Shown here piece after piece: positions 1 through 8,395 of a stretch of DNA of 64,000 nucleotides (position 1 is its first letter; each line of letters begins with the position of its first letter). The notes under the pieces were generated by a model. The model was given only the letters and a program-made list of their open reading frames with translations, was not told the DNA's origin and did not search any database. The position numbers were made by a program, and so were the translations under genes. Source of the DNA: Salinisphaera aquimarina (lineage in GTDB: Bacteria; Pseudomonadota; Gammaproteobacteria; Nevskiales; Salinisphaeraceae); assembly GCF_042643355.1 (NCBI RefSeq), contig NZ_JBHRSS010000001.1, forward strand, positions 434,001 to 498,000, read 5' to 3'.

Positions 1-1095
1 ACCGACGTCAATTTCTTCAGCCGGCTGGATCGCAAGAGCGACCAGGCCCGCCAGCTCAACTCGGGCATTGACCCTTCCACGGTCGACAATTATCTGCGCG
101 ACGTCGACAACCCGATGGTTGTTCCGGTTAACAAGAAGGTCCGTTTGCTGCTGACTTCGGGCGACGTGATCCATTCCTGGTGGGTACAGGATCTGGGCGG
201 CAAGAAGGACGCCATCCCCGGCTACATCAACGACATGTGGTTCAAGGCCAACAAGACCGGCATCTATCGCGGCCAGTGCGCCGAGCTGTGCGGTCGTGGG
301 CATGCTTTCATGCCGATCGTGGTCAAGGTCGTCTCCGACGCCGACTACAAGAAGTGGGTCGCGCAGCAGGGCGGCAAGAGCGACGCCGATTCCACGCTGG
401 CCAAGGGCCAGCCCAGCGGCGCGGACGCCGATCAGCAGGCGCAGTCGCAGACATCGGCACAGGAAACACCGACCGAGGGCAACGCTACCGAATCGCGCAC
501 CGAGGACAAGGCCAGCGTGAATGACCAGGCCGCCAAGGACGATCTCGTCGGCCAGGGCACCAAGGCCGGCGGCGGCGAGCCCGAAGCCGCCAAGCAGGAT
601 TCCGGCAAGCAGGACGCTGCCGGCGACCAGCAGCCGGACGCGGCTGGTCAGGACAGCGGTGCTTCGGATTCGGATAGTCAGAACCAGAATCAGGGCGACC
701 AAAGTCAGGACGATCAGAACCAGGCTGACTCGGATCAGAGCGATCAGGGTGCCGCGCAGGGTGCGTCCGCCGCGGGCGGCGCCGGCGAAATGTCCAAGGA
801 CGAATTGATGACGCAGGGCAAGGAGGTTTACGGCAGCCTCTGCGCGGCGTGCCATCAGCCCGACGGCAAGGGTATGCCGGCCGCCGGCTTCCCGGCCTTG
901 AGTGGCAGTGCCGTGGCGACCGGGCCGATTCCGGCGCATATCAAGCAGGTTCTCAACGGCAAGAACGTGATGCCGCCGTACAAGAGCGAGCTGGACGACA
1001 AGCAGATTGCCGCCGTCGTGACCTACGAGCGGAATGCGTTCGGTAACGAAACCGGCGACGTGGTGCAGCCTTCCCAGGTTGCCGAGCAGCGATAA
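1..1095 (+). CDS. coxB: cytochrome c oxidase subunit II with C-terminal cytochrome c domain (5' partial)
   Basis: The frame is open from base 1, so the N-terminal membrane part is outside the window and the first ATG (115) is internal. Subunit II takes electrons from cytochrome c and passes them through the CuA centre to subunit I. The CuA ligands are visible in this fragment: His58 in VIHSWW, then CAELCGRGHAFM with Cys93, Cys97, His101 and Met104. From about residue 119 to 260 runs a linker rich in Asp, Gln, Ser and Ala. It leads to a class I cytochrome c domain with the haem motif CAACH at residues 281-285 and a probable Met ligand in NVMPPY. The enzyme is therefore a caa3-like fusion. It is first in the run of cox genes seen here, 35 bp ahead of coxA. 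Identity is certain; the length of the missing N-terminus is unknown. Confidence 0.97.
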   Translation, partial: TDVNFFSRLDRKSDQARQLNSGIDPSTVDNYLRDVDNPMVVPVNKKVRLLLTSGDVIHSWWVQDLGGKKDAIPGYINDMWFKANKTGIYRGQCAELCGRGHAFMPIVVKVVSDADYKKWVAQQGGKSDADSTLAKGQPSGADADQQAQSQTSAQETPTEGNATESRTEDKASVNDQAAKDDLVGQGTKAGGGEPEAAKQDSGKQDAAGDQQPDAAGQDSGASDSDSQNQNQGDQSQDDQNQADSDQSDQGAAQGASAAGGAGEMSKDELMTQGKEVYGSLCAACHQPDGKGMPAAGFPALSGSAVATGPIPAHIKQVLNGKNVMPPYKSELDDKQIAAVVTYERNAFGNETGDVVQPSQVAEQR

Positions 1096-1130
1096 CACAA
1101 GCCCCGTCAACGGCGGCTTAGGAGTTTTTG

Positions 1131-2762
1131 ATGAGCACTGTCAATCCGACTCATTCCCACGATCATCACGATGACCATCACCATGGGCCGGTTACGCTGG
1201 CCGACGGTGTATGGCCGTGGATGAAACGCTGGATCGGCACCACGAACCACAAGGATCTGGGTACCCTGTACCTGATCTTCTCGTTCACGATGCTGTTCAT
1301 CGGCGGCCTGATGTCGCTGGTGATTCGCGCCGAACTGTTCGCGCCGGGCATCCAGTTCGTGGATCCGGGCTTCTACAACGAGATGATCACCCTGCATGCG
1401 CTGGTGATGATCTTCGGCGGCATCATGCCGGCCTTCGTCGGTCTGGCGAACTGGATGGTGCCGATGATGATCGGCGCATCGGATCTGGCGTTGCCGCGCG
1501 TGAACAACTGGGGCTTCTGGATTCTGCCGTTCGCGTTTTCCATGCTGCTGGGCACGCTGTTCGTATCCGGCGGCGCGCCGGCCGGCGGCTGGACCATGTA
1601 CCCGCCGCTGGTTATGCAGACGGGTAATGCGCTACCGCTCATGGTGTTCGCCATTCATATGGCCGGTATCTCGTCGATCACCGGCGCGATCAATATCGTT
1701 GTCACCATCCTGAACATGCGCGCGCCGGACATGCCGCTGCTCAAGATGCCGCTGTTCGTATGGACCTGGCTGATTACCGCCTATCTGCTGATCGCGGTCA
1801 TGCCGGTGCTCGCCGGCGCGGTGACCATGCTGCTGACCGATCATTTCTTCGGTACGACCTTCTTCGATGCCGCCGGTGGCGGCGACCCGGTGCTGTTCCA
1901 GCATATCTTCTGGTTCTTCGGGCATCCCGAGGTCTACATCATGATTCTGCCGGCCTTCGGCATTGTCTCGACCATCATTCCGACCTTCGCGCGCAAGCCG
2001 CTGTTCGGGCATGACTCGATGGTCTACGCCGTGGCCTCGATCGCGTTCCTGAGCTTCATCGTGTGGGCGCATCACATGTTCACGGTCGGCATGCCGGTCT
2101 CGGCCGAACTGTTCTTCATGTTCGCGACCATGCTCATCGCCGTACCCACGGGCGTGAAGGTGTTCAACTGGGTCGCCACGATGTGGCGCGGGTCGATGAC
2201 CTTCGAAACGCCCATGCTGTTCGCGATCGCCTTTGTCGTACTGTTCACCATCGGCGGCTTCTCGGGCCTGATGCTGGCGCTGACCCCGGTGGATTTCCAG
2301 TATCACGACTCCTACTTCGTGGTCGCGCATTTCCACTATGTGCTGGTGCCCGGCGCGGTGTTCTCGATCATCGCTGCCATCTACTACTGGATTCCCAAGT
2401 GGACCGGCGTGATGTATAGCGAGAAGCTCGGCCAGTTCCATTTCTGGTGGAGCGCGGTCTGGATCAACGTGCTGTTCTTCCCGCAGCATTTCCTGGGCCT
2501 GGCCGGCATGCCGCGCCGTATTCCGGATTACGCCACCCAGTTCACCGACTTCAACATGGTGTCGTCTGTGGGTGCGTTCATGTTCTTCATCGGGCAGTTC
2601 GTGTTCATCTACAACATGATCCAGTGCATGCGCCGTTCCGGCCAGAAAGCCACCGGCCGGGTATGGGAAGGCGCGCGCGGCCTGGAATGGACGGTCGATT
2701 CGCCGGCGCCGTATCACACCTTCGAACTGCCGCCCAAGATCGACCCGCGGGAAATGGCGTAA
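1131..2762 (+). CDS. coxA: cytochrome c oxidase subunit I
   Basis: Catalytic haem-copper subunit of the aa3-type terminal oxidase, an inner-membrane protein of about 12 helices, 543 aa, the normal length. The start is the ATG at 1131, with GGAG at 1121-1124; a TTG three bases upstream would add one residue. The first 20 residues are His-rich (HSHDHHDDHHHG). A conserved low-spin haem ligand lies in TLHALVMIFGG. CuB ligands and the Tyr cross-link lie in FFGHPEVYIMILP and WAHHMFTVG, and the high- and low-spin haem His residues in VVAHFHYVLVPGAVF. It follows coxB directly and precedes a tiny ORF and coxC. The usual CuB chaperone gene ctaG is not next to it. Confidence 0.98.
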   Translation: MSTVNPTHSHDHHDDHHHGPVTLADGVWPWMKRWIGTTNHKDLGTLYLIFSFTMLFIGGLMSLVIRAELFAPGIQFVDPGFYNEMITLHALVMIFGGIMPAFVGLANWMVPMMIGASDLALPRVNNWGFWILPFAFSMLLGTLFVSGGAPAGGWTMYPPLVMQTGNALPLMVFAIHMAGISSITGAINIVVTILNMRAPDMPLLKMPLFVWTWLITAYLLIAVMPVLAGAVTMLLTDHFFGTTFFDAAGGGDPVLFQHIFWFFGHPEVYIMILPAFGIVSTIIPTFARKPLFGHDSMVYAVASIAFLSFIVWAHHMFTVGMPVSAELFFMFATMLIAVPTGVKVFNWVATMWRGSMTFETPMLFAIAFVVLFTIGGFSGLMLALTPVDFQYHDSYFVVAHFHYVLVPGAVFSIIAAIYYWIPKWTGVMYSEKLGQFHFWWSAVWINVLFFPQHFLGLAGMPRRIPDYATQFTDFNMVSSVGAFMFFIGQFVFIYNMIQCMRRSGQKATGRVWEGARGLEWTVDSPAPYHTFELPPKIDPREMA

Positions 2763-2780
2763 GCCGGGGCGGTGCAGATC

Positions 2781-2879
2781 ATGTCACCCGGCAAGAAGAA
2801 CGCGCTGCTTGCGCTCGCCCTGGGCGGGATCGCGGTCGGCATCTATGTCGCTTTTTTCTTCGAGATGGCGGCGCGCTAG
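2781..2879 (+). CDS. cytochrome oxidase small assembly-type protein (32 aa)
   Basis: A 32-codon ORF starting 18 bp after coxA, MSPGKKNALL... and ending FFFEMAAR. It has a short basic N-terminus, one hydrophobic helix of about 20 residues and a small polar tail. Many beta- and gammaproteobacterial cox operons have a protein of this size and layout at this place, annotated as 'cytochrome oxidase small assembly protein'. The assignment rests on position and topology, since the sequence is too short for a motif. There is no strong Shine-Dalgarno sequence, so translational coupling to coxA is likely. It is absent from most automatic ORF calls because of its length. Confidence 0.6.
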   Translation: MSPGKKNALLALALGGIAVGIYVAFFFEMAAR

Positions 2880-3006
2880 TCTAGACGGGCCGGGTTGTCG
2901 ACGCCGACAGCCCGGCCCGCCGATTCGCCCGATGGCGAACTGCCAGAAATAGCCGGCCCGTTTGTGGTCGGGCACGGTTAGGATCAAGAGCAAGGGATTA
3001 CTGCTT

Positions 3007-3882
3007 ATGGCCACGCACACCAGCGCACATAAATACTACGTACCGGACCAGTCGTCGTGGCCGTTCATGCTGACCCTGGCGCTCGTCCTGACGCTGGGCA
3101 GCACTGCTTTCTGGCTCAACGGGCACAACGTCATTGCCCCGTACCTGGCTGCCATCGGTCTGGCGGCGCTGCTGGTGATGGTGTTCATCTGGTTCCGCGA
3201 CGTGGTCCATGAAAACCTGGGTGGCGTCTACGGCCATCAGGAAGACATGACCTTTCGCTGGGCGATGAGCTGGTTCATCTTCTCGGAGGTGATGTTCTTC
3301 GCGGCCTTCTTCGGCGCGTTGTTCTATACCCGCATGATTGCCTTGCCTTGGCTCAACGGCGAAGGCGAGAAGTTCTTCACCAACATGTACCTGTGGCCGA
3401 GCTTCGAAGGCGTCTGGCCGACCAACGGTCCGGGCCATGTCGGCGGCGACTTCGAGACCGTCAACGCCTGGCATCTGCCGTTGATCAATACGGTGCTGCT
3501 GCTGACGTCATCGGTAACGGTCACCTGGGCGCACTGGGGCCTCAAGGAAGATAATCGTTTCAAGCTCTGCCTGGGGCTGTTCCTGACGGCGGCGCTGGGT
3601 GGGACCTTCCTCTATTTCCAGGCCGTCGAATATATCGAGGCCTACGAGCATCTGGGTCTGACCCTGGGCTCGGGCATCTACGGCTCGACCTTCTTCCTGC
3701 TCACGGGTTTTCACGGCATGCACGTGACCCTGGGCACGTTGATGCTGACCATCATCCTGCTGCGCTGCCTGAAGGGGCACTTCAGCTCCCACGATCATTT
3801 CGGCTTCGAGGCGGTCGCCTGGTACTGGCATTTCGTGGATGTGGTCTGGCTCGGGCTATTCGTCTTCGTCTATATCCTCTGA
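3007..3882 (+). CDS. coxC: cytochrome c oxidase subunit III
   Basis: Seven-helix inner-membrane subunit of the aa3 oxidase, 291 aa. The start is the ATG at 3007 (MATHTSAHKYYVPDQ), with AAGGGA at 2992-2997. An in-frame GTG at 2962 is less likely because the 15 residues it adds look non-coding. Typical features are the HKYYVPDQSSWP start, the WFIFSEVMFFAAFFGALFY helix, and the C-terminal FGFEAVAWYWHFVDVVWLGLF signature shared by subunits III. The gap from the small protein upstream is only 127 bp and holds no ctaG. A 12-bp perfect hairpin follows 16 bp after the stop. Confidence 0.97.
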   Translation: MATHTSAHKYYVPDQSSWPFMLTLALVLTLGSTAFWLNGHNVIAPYLAAIGLAALLVMVFIWFRDVVHENLGGVYGHQEDMTFRWAMSWFIFSEVMFFAAFFGALFYTRMIALPWLNGEGEKFFTNMYLWPSFEGVWPTNGPGHVGGDFETVNAWHLPLINTVLLLTSSVTVTWAHWGLKEDNRFKLCLGLFLTAALGGTFLYFQAVEYIEAYEHLGLTLGSGIYGSTFFLLTGFHGMHVTLGTLMLTIILLRCLKGHFSSHDHFGFEAVAWYWHFVDVVWLGLFVFVYIL

Positions 3883-3898
3883 CGATATCGTTGTCCTG

Positions 3899-3926
3899 GT
3901 TCGCCGCACGAGTACGTGCGGCGAAC
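3899..3926 (+). terminator. 12-bp perfect hairpin after coxC
   Basis: GTTCGCCGCACG, loop AGTA, CGTGCGGCGAAC: a perfect 12-bp stem with a 4-nt loop. No U-run follows it, so it may be a terminator, a processing or stability structure, or both. It lies between coxC (+) and the stop of the convergent DUF2909 gene. Confidence 0.6.
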
Positions 3927-3971
3927 TTCATCCGTCTTGTCGGGTCGAAACGTCGCGAGGCGCCGGGCTGT

Positions 3972-4178
3972 TCAACGGCCCAGGTTGTGCGGATGCACGA
4001 TGCCGGTGAGATAGCCCAGAAACAGCAGTCCGATCAGCACGAACGAGAGCACGATACGCCAGGTCAGTGCCTTGACCACGCGTTGCGTATCGCCGGTGTC
4101 GCGTACGAGAAACACCAGCCCTGATCCCAGGGCCACGAGTATGGCGATCAGGAAGGCGACGATGAATAGTTTGATCAT
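3972..4178 (-). CDS. DUF2909 twin-transmembrane protein
   Basis: A 68-aa protein, MIKLFIVAFLIAILVALGSG..., with two hydrophobic helices (about residues 3-25 and 40-60) joined by a short polar segment containing RDTGDTQR. This is the layout of DUF2909 (PF11137), a family commonly encoded beside SURF1 in proteobacterial oxidase operons. Its role is unknown; location suggests help with oxidase assembly. It runs against the operon, and its start codon abuts the SURF1 start codon (CAT|ATG at 4176-4181), so each gene's leader lies inside the other gene. A longer in-frame start at 4298 would run far into SURF1 and is rejected. Confidence 0.8.
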   Translation of the reverse strand: MIKLFIVAFLIAILVALGSGLVFLVRDTGDTQRVVKALTWRIVLSFVLIGLLFLGYLTGIVHPHNLGR

Positions 4179-4919
4179 ATGCGAGTAGGGCGCTATCGGT
4201 TTGCGCCACCTTGGTGGGGTGTGGTCGTGCTGGTGCTGGTTGCCGGCGCCCTTTGCAGTCTGGGGATCTGGCAGATCGATCGCGGCGAGAGCAAGCAAAT
4301 CATGCTAGCGCAGCAAAAGGCGGCCGGCAAAGCCGCACCCCTGTCGTTCTCGAGTGCGGCCACCGACGCGCCAGCGCAGACGCCGGCCTATGGTCACAGA
4401 TATACGGTAGCCGGCCGGGTGGATGCAGGGCACCAGATCCTGCTCGATAATCAGGTCTTCGATCAGCGCGTCGGTTACCGGGTGTGGACGCCGATCATCC
4501 AGGCAGACGGGCGCCGCGTACTGGTAGATCGAGGCTGGGTGTCACTGAGTGCCGGCGGGCGCAATCAGCCGCCGACACCGCGGGCGCCCAAGGGGCATGT
4601 CGAGATGACCGGCCTGTGGCGCGGTCTACCGGAACCCGGTCTGCGTCTGGGCGCGGATCAGGCCTGTGATGCCACCGGCTGGCCGCGCGTTCTCAATTAT
4701 CCGGAGATCGCATCGGTGCGCTGTCAGTACACCGGCCCGGTCGCCGACGGGCTGCTGTTGCTCGACGAGCGTGATACCCGCGGTTTCCCCCGCAACTGGC
4801 AACTCGGGCTCACGCGCATGCCGCCGATTCGTCATTTCGGCTATGCCGCGCAGTGGTTTGCCATGGCTGCCGCGGTCGCCGTCATTTTTCTGGTCGTCAA
4901 CCTCAAGCGAATCCGATGA
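4179..4919 (+). CDS. SURF1 family cytochrome oxidase biogenesis protein
   Basis: A 246-aa inner-membrane protein that helps insert haem a into oxidase subunit I. It has the family layout: an N-terminal helix (residues 12-30, ending in LGIWQIDRGESKQ), a periplasmic domain containing LLDNQVF, RVGYRVWTPI and VLVDRGWVS, and a C-terminal helix close to the end (FAMAAAVAVIFLVVNLKRIR). The start at 4179 directly abuts the start codon of the divergent DUF2909 gene. I see no clear Shine-Dalgarno sequence. Its stop overlaps the next gene's ATG (ATGA). Confidence 0.93.
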   Translation: MRVGRYRFAPPWWGVVVLVLVAGALCSLGIWQIDRGESKQIMLAQQKAAGKAAPLSFSSAATDAPAQTPAYGHRYTVAGRVDAGHQILLDNQVFDQRVGYRVWTPIIQADGRRVLVDRGWVSLSAGGRNQPPTPRAPKGHVEMTGLWRGLPEPGLRLGADQACDATGWPRVLNYPEIASVRCQYTGPVADGLLLLDERDTRGFPRNWQLGLTRMPPIRHFGYAAQWFAMAAAVAVIFLVVNLKRIR

Positions 4920-5494
4920 AAACACAATCTCTTGCCCGTCTGAAGATGCTGGGCGTATTCATGATCTTCCTCGGGCCGCTCGCGCTGGCGTATCTGATGT
5001 ACTACGGCCTGTCCTACGGCGGCGCCGTACGCACCAACGACGGCCAACTGGTCAGCCCGGCACAGCCGTTACCCGATATCGCCCTCAGCGATGGCGACGG
5101 CAACAGCGTGCCCAGCGGGCAGATACTCGAACAGAAATGGACGATTCTCCAGGTCGCCGGCGAGGGTTGTGGCGATGCCTGTCGCAAGAGCCTGGACGAG
5201 ACCCGCCAGATCCGTGCCCTGCTGCATCGCCGTGCCGCGCGCGTGCAGCGTGTTCTCATCGTCGACGGGGCCCAGCCGCTGCCTGACCTCGATGCGCAGC
5301 CGGATCTGTCCGTCTATCAGGGCGACACCGCGCAGATGAGCGCCCTGTTCGATGCCCAGCAGGCCGACAAGCCGGGCATGGTCTATCTCGTCGATCCGCT
5401 GGGCAACTGGATGCTCTACTACCCGCCCGGCGGCGACGGCAGTGCCTTGTTCAAGGACATCAAGCACCTGCTCAAACTGTCTCATATCGGCTAG
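4916..5494 (+). CDS. membrane-anchored Sco-like thioredoxin-fold protein
   Basis: A 192-aa protein starting at the ATG that overlaps the SURF1 stop; the longer GTG-started frame (4853) lies within SURF1. One N-terminal helix (residues 11-31) anchors a soluble domain containing GEGCGDACRKS, a Cys85-x3-Cys89 pair like the copper-binding CxxxC of Sco/SenC, and a VYLVDPLGNWML strand that matches the Sco pattern. The conserved Sco histidine just before that strand is not seen (DKPGMVYLVD). Genes like this are common between SURF1 and ctaA. The likely role is handling of copper or thiols during CuA assembly, but this is inferred from fold and location. Confidence 0.72.
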   Translation: MKTQSLARLKMLGVFMIFLGPLALAYLMYYGLSYGGAVRTNDGQLVSPAQPLPDIALSDGDGNSVPSGQILEQKWTILQVAGEGCGDACRKSLDETRQIRALLHRRAARVQRVLIVDGAQPLPDLDAQPDLSVYQGDTAQMSALFDAQQADKPGMVYLVDPLGNWMLYYPPGGDGSALFKDIKHLLKLSHIG

Positions 5495-5506
5495 AGGCCG
5501 GCCGCG

Positions 5507-6511
5507 ATGACCCGTTTCCAACTGAATCTGCTCACCCTCTGTCTGGCCTTCGTGGTGATCACCCTGGGCGCGTTCGTGCGTCTGTCCGACGCCGGCCTGG
5601 GGTGCCCCGACTGGCCGGGCTGCTATGGCCATCTCGACGTGCCCACGGCGCAGGCGGACGTGGCCGCGGCCAACGAACGCTTTGCCCAGCGCCCGGTCGA
5701 GGCGCACAAGGCCTGGAAGGAGATGATCCACCGATACGCGGCGGGCACGCTGGGCCTGCTGATCCTCGCCATGGCGCTGGCAGCCCTCAAGCGCAGCGAC
5801 AATCCGCATCAGCAACGCGTGCTGCCATGGGTACTGGTGGTGCTGGTGATGTTTCAGGCGTTGCTGGGCATGTGGACGGTCACGCTTCTGCTCAAGCCGT
5901 TGATCGTCACCGGTCATCTGCTCGGCGGCATGGCCACCTTCGCCTTGCTCGGCTGGTGTCTGTACAGACAGGGCAATCTGTTCAGCGGCTGGCGCGTCCG
6001 TGCCCGCGCCGGCTTGCGTTTCGCCGCCGGTGGCGCGCTGCTGTTGCTGATCTGCCAGATATTTCTCGGCGCCTGGACCTCGACCAACTATGCGGCGCTG
6101 GCCTGCCCGGATTTCCCTACCTGCCAGACCTATTGGTGGCCGGCGACCGACTTCGGCAAGGCCTTCACGCTCTGGCACGGCCTTGGGATCAACTACGAGT
6201 ACGGCATTCTCGACAGCGTGCCGCGCGCCACCATCCACTGGGTTCATCGCCTGGGCGCGGTGGTGATCACGCTGGTGATGGTCACGCTGGCGGCGCTGCT
6301 GTGGGCACAGGCGCGGGCGGATACGCGCTGGCGCGGCATGGCCGTCACCCTGCTGGCGGCGTTGGCGCTGCAGGTGAGCCTGGGTATTTCGGTGGTCGTG
6401 TTTCATCTGCCGCTGCCGGTGGCGGTGGCCCACAACGGCGGGGCGGCCCTGTTACTATTGACGCTTATGGCGATCAATCATGCAGTGTGGAGAGCGCAGG
6501 ACCATGTCTAG
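5507..6511 (+). CDS. ctaA: haem A synthase (COX15/CtaA)
   Basis: Converts haem O to haem A by oxidising the C8 methyl group, in the inner membrane. The protein is 334 aa with eight predicted helices. Family marks are GAFVRLSDAGLGCPDWPGCYG near the N-terminus, with the conserved Cys pair, the EMIHRYAAGTLGL helix, VTGHLLGGMAT, a second Cys motif in ALACPDFPTCQ, and the C-terminal haem-binding IHWVHRLGAVV. It starts 12 bp after the Sco-like gene, and its stop lies within the first codons of ctaB. Confidence 0.95.
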   Translation: MTRFQLNLLTLCLAFVVITLGAFVRLSDAGLGCPDWPGCYGHLDVPTAQADVAAANERFAQRPVEAHKAWKEMIHRYAAGTLGLLILAMALAALKRSDNPHQQRVLPWVLVVLVMFQALLGMWTVTLLLKPLIVTGHLLGGMATFALLGWCLYRQGNLFSGWRVRARAGLRFAAGGALLLLICQIFLGAWTSTNYAALACPDFPTCQTYWWPATDFGKAFTLWHGLGINYEYGILDSVPRATIHWVHRLGAVVITLVMVTLAALLWAQARADTRWRGMAVTLLAALALQVSLGISVVVFHLPLPVAVAHNGGAALLLLTLMAINHAVWRAQDHV

Positions 6512-7427
6512 CGGGACAGGATCTGGCGTCGCGGTCGCGCGATCGGCGATCTCGCAGCGACTCAACGATTACTACGAGCTGTGCAAGCCGCGCGTGGTGT
6601 TGCTGATCGTATTCACGGCGATGGTCGGCATGTTCCTGGCGACGCCGGGCATGGTGCCGATTGATGCACTGCTGTTCGGCACGCTCGGCATCGGCCTGAT
6701 GGCCGCCTCGGCGGCCGCGGTCAACCAGATGCTCGATCGCAAGGCCGACGGGCGCATGGCGCGCACGCGCGGACGGCCACTGGTCACCGGCCATCTCGAC
6801 ATGGGGCAGTCGGTGCGTTTCGCGCTGGCCATCGGCGTGGCCGGCATGCTGGTGCTGCTGTTTATGGTCAACGCGCTCACCGCCTGGCTGACGCTGGTCA
6901 CGCTGATCGGCTATGCCGGTGTATATACGGTCTATCTCAAACGCGCGACGCCGCAGAATATCGTCATCGGCGGCGCAGCCGGTGCGGCACCGCCGGTGCT
7001 CGGCTGGGCCGCGGTCACGGGCACGGTCGACGCCGACGCGCTGATCCTGTTTCTGATCATCTTCATCTGGACACCGCCGCATTTCTGGGCGCTGGCAATC
7101 GAGCGCCACCGCGAATACGCGGAAGTCGACATTCCCATGCTGCCGGTCACCCACGGGCTGGAATACACGCGCACGCAGGTGCTGCTCTACACGGTGCTGC
7201 TGTTTCTGGTCTCGTTGCTGCCGTTCGCCAGCGGCATGAGCGGCCCGCTGTATCTGGTCAGCGCCATCGGCCTGTCGGGCTGGTTTCTGGTCTATGCGGT
7301 GCGGCTCAAGTACTGGCCGAAACCGGGGCTGGCCATGCGCACCTTCGGCTACTCGATTCTGTATCTGATGGCGATCTTCACCGCGCTGCTGGTCGATCAC
7401 TACGTGCCGGTGGTTTTCGGCAGCTAG
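6504..7427 (+). CDS. ctaB: protohaem IX farnesyltransferase (haem O synthase)
   Basis: UbiA-family prenyltransferase that makes haem O, the substrate of CtaA. I place the start at the ATG at 6504 (MSSGTGSG), preceded by GGAG at 6489-6492, which gives 307 aa; the in-frame ATG at 6480 lies deeper in ctaA. The first Asp-rich motif is NQMLDRKADGRMARTRGRP, with the family's N...D...D...MxRTxxRP spacing. The second helical half contains TPPHFWALAIERHREY and IPMLPVTHG. About eight membrane helices. Its stop overlaps the stop of the convergent yqcC gene by 3-4 bases, so no separate terminator exists between them. Confidence 0.95.
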   Translation: MSSGTGSGVAVARSAISQRLNDYYELCKPRVVLLIVFTAMVGMFLATPGMVPIDALLFGTLGIGLMAASAAAVNQMLDRKADGRMARTRGRPLVTGHLDMGQSVRFALAIGVAGMLVLLFMVNALTAWLTLVTLIGYAGVYTVYLKRATPQNIVIGGAAGAAPPVLGWAAVTGTVDADALILFLIIFIWTPPHFWALAIERHREYAEVDIPMLPVTHGLEYTRTQVLLYTVLLFLVSLLPFASGMSGPLYLVSAIGLSGWFLVYAVRLKYWPKPGLAMRTFGYSILYLMAIFTALLVDHYVPVVFGS

Positions 7428-7753
7428 ACCCGAGGATTGCCGCCGATCAGCGCGTCAAAGCGCTGAAGATGGGCGACCAGTTCCGATTTGCCCAGGCGCT
7501 CCTCGAGCGCTTCCTCGGCCAGTGGCGCGATCGCACTGGCCGTCGGCAGTGCGCCATTATCCTCGATCAGAGCGCGTATTCGCGGCAGAAACACGAATTG
7601 CAGCCACTCGCTGAACGCCAGCGTATCGGCACAGAAAGGCGTGCGGCTGGCCATCGCCGCCGGTGTGGGCACGTGGTCATGCCAGAAATCGGCATCGCGC
7701 ATCGCCTGCTCGATGCCCAGCACGATATCTGCGGCTTCGTGAAGTCGTTGCAT
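7424..7753 (-). CDS. yqcC: YqcC family protein
   Basis: A 109-aa soluble helical protein, the same length as E. coli YqcC (DUF446). Supporting segments are PFCADTLAFSEWLQFVFLPRIRALIE and the C-terminal LVAHLQRFDALIGG. The family's function is unknown; in enterics it sits beside the pseudouridine synthase truC, which is not here. It lies 36 bp downstream of the lipoprotein gene on the same strand and converges with ctaB, sharing stop-codon bases. Confidence 0.85.
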   Translation of the reverse strand: MQRLHEAADIVLGIEQAMRDADFWHDHVPTPAAMASRTPFCADTLAFSEWLQFVFLPRIRALIEDNGALPTASAIAPLAEEALEERLGKSELVAHLQRFDALIGGNPRV

Positions 7754-7789
7754 TGGGAAAGCTCCCGGGTCATCGAGGATGGGTTGAAC

Positions 7790-8395
7790 CTAGAACGGCC
7801 ACCACCAGTGGCCGGGATTCTCGAGGTCGGCGCGGCAACGCTGCAACTGCTGCGAATAGCGACCGGCACGCGCGTCCACACGGCCGGCGGTTCGCAGCAG
7901 CCAGGGCTTGGCCTTGTAGGTGCCACGGCGATAGCCGGCCTGACCTTCGTGGTAGGCCAGATACTGGCTGTAGGTATCCCATTTGGAAATACCCAGGGTG
8001 GCCGCGCTCTTGGCGACATACCAGCCGACGAAATCGGTGGCATCGGAAAAATCGTCGCGATCGGCCCAGCTGTTGCTGCTATCGCGCTTGTACCAGTCCC
8101 AGGTGCTGTCTAGCGCCTGGGTGTAGCCATAGGCCGAGGTGATATGCGTCCAGGGAATGATCCAGAGCAGGCGTTTGCGGGGCGGCCGCGCATCGCCGAC
8201 GAAGCGTGATTCCTGATAGATGATCGCCATCTGCACCTGGATCGGCGCGCCCCAGCGCTTGAAGGCGTCGTTGGCGTCATCGAACCAGCCGTCTTTTTCG
8301 TAGAAGATATCGCAGACGTTATCGGTCGCGCGCGGCGGGGCGGTGGCGCAGCCGGACAGAACGGCCACGAACAGAAGCAGGCAATAGCGAAGCAT
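7790..8395 (-). CDS. lipoprotein with lysozyme-like (transglycosylase SLT-type) domain
   Basis: A 201-aa protein with a lipoprotein signal peptide and lipobox LSGC at residues 13-16, so it is probably tethered to the outer membrane. The mature part contains MAIIYQESRF, which resembles the catalytic Glu helix of lytic transglycosylases. It also has SAYGYTQALDSTW (the GxxQ-type segment) and YLAYHEGQAGYRRGTY. These fit a lysozyme-fold murein hydrolase, but the family cannot be named precisely from sequence alone. It is probably co-transcribed with yqcC downstream. A promoter would lie in the gap up to 8620, shared with divergent cysJ. Confidence 0.75.
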   Translation of the reverse strand: MLRYCLLLFVAVLSGCATAPPRATDNVCDIFYEKDGWFDDANDAFKRWGAPIQVQMAIIYQESRFVGDARPPRKRLLWIIPWTHITSAYGYTQALDSTWDWYKRDSSNSWADRDDFSDATDFVGWYVAKSAATLGISKWDTYSQYLAYHEGQAGYRRGTYKAKPWLLRTAGRVDARAGRYSQQLQRCRADLENPGHWWWPF

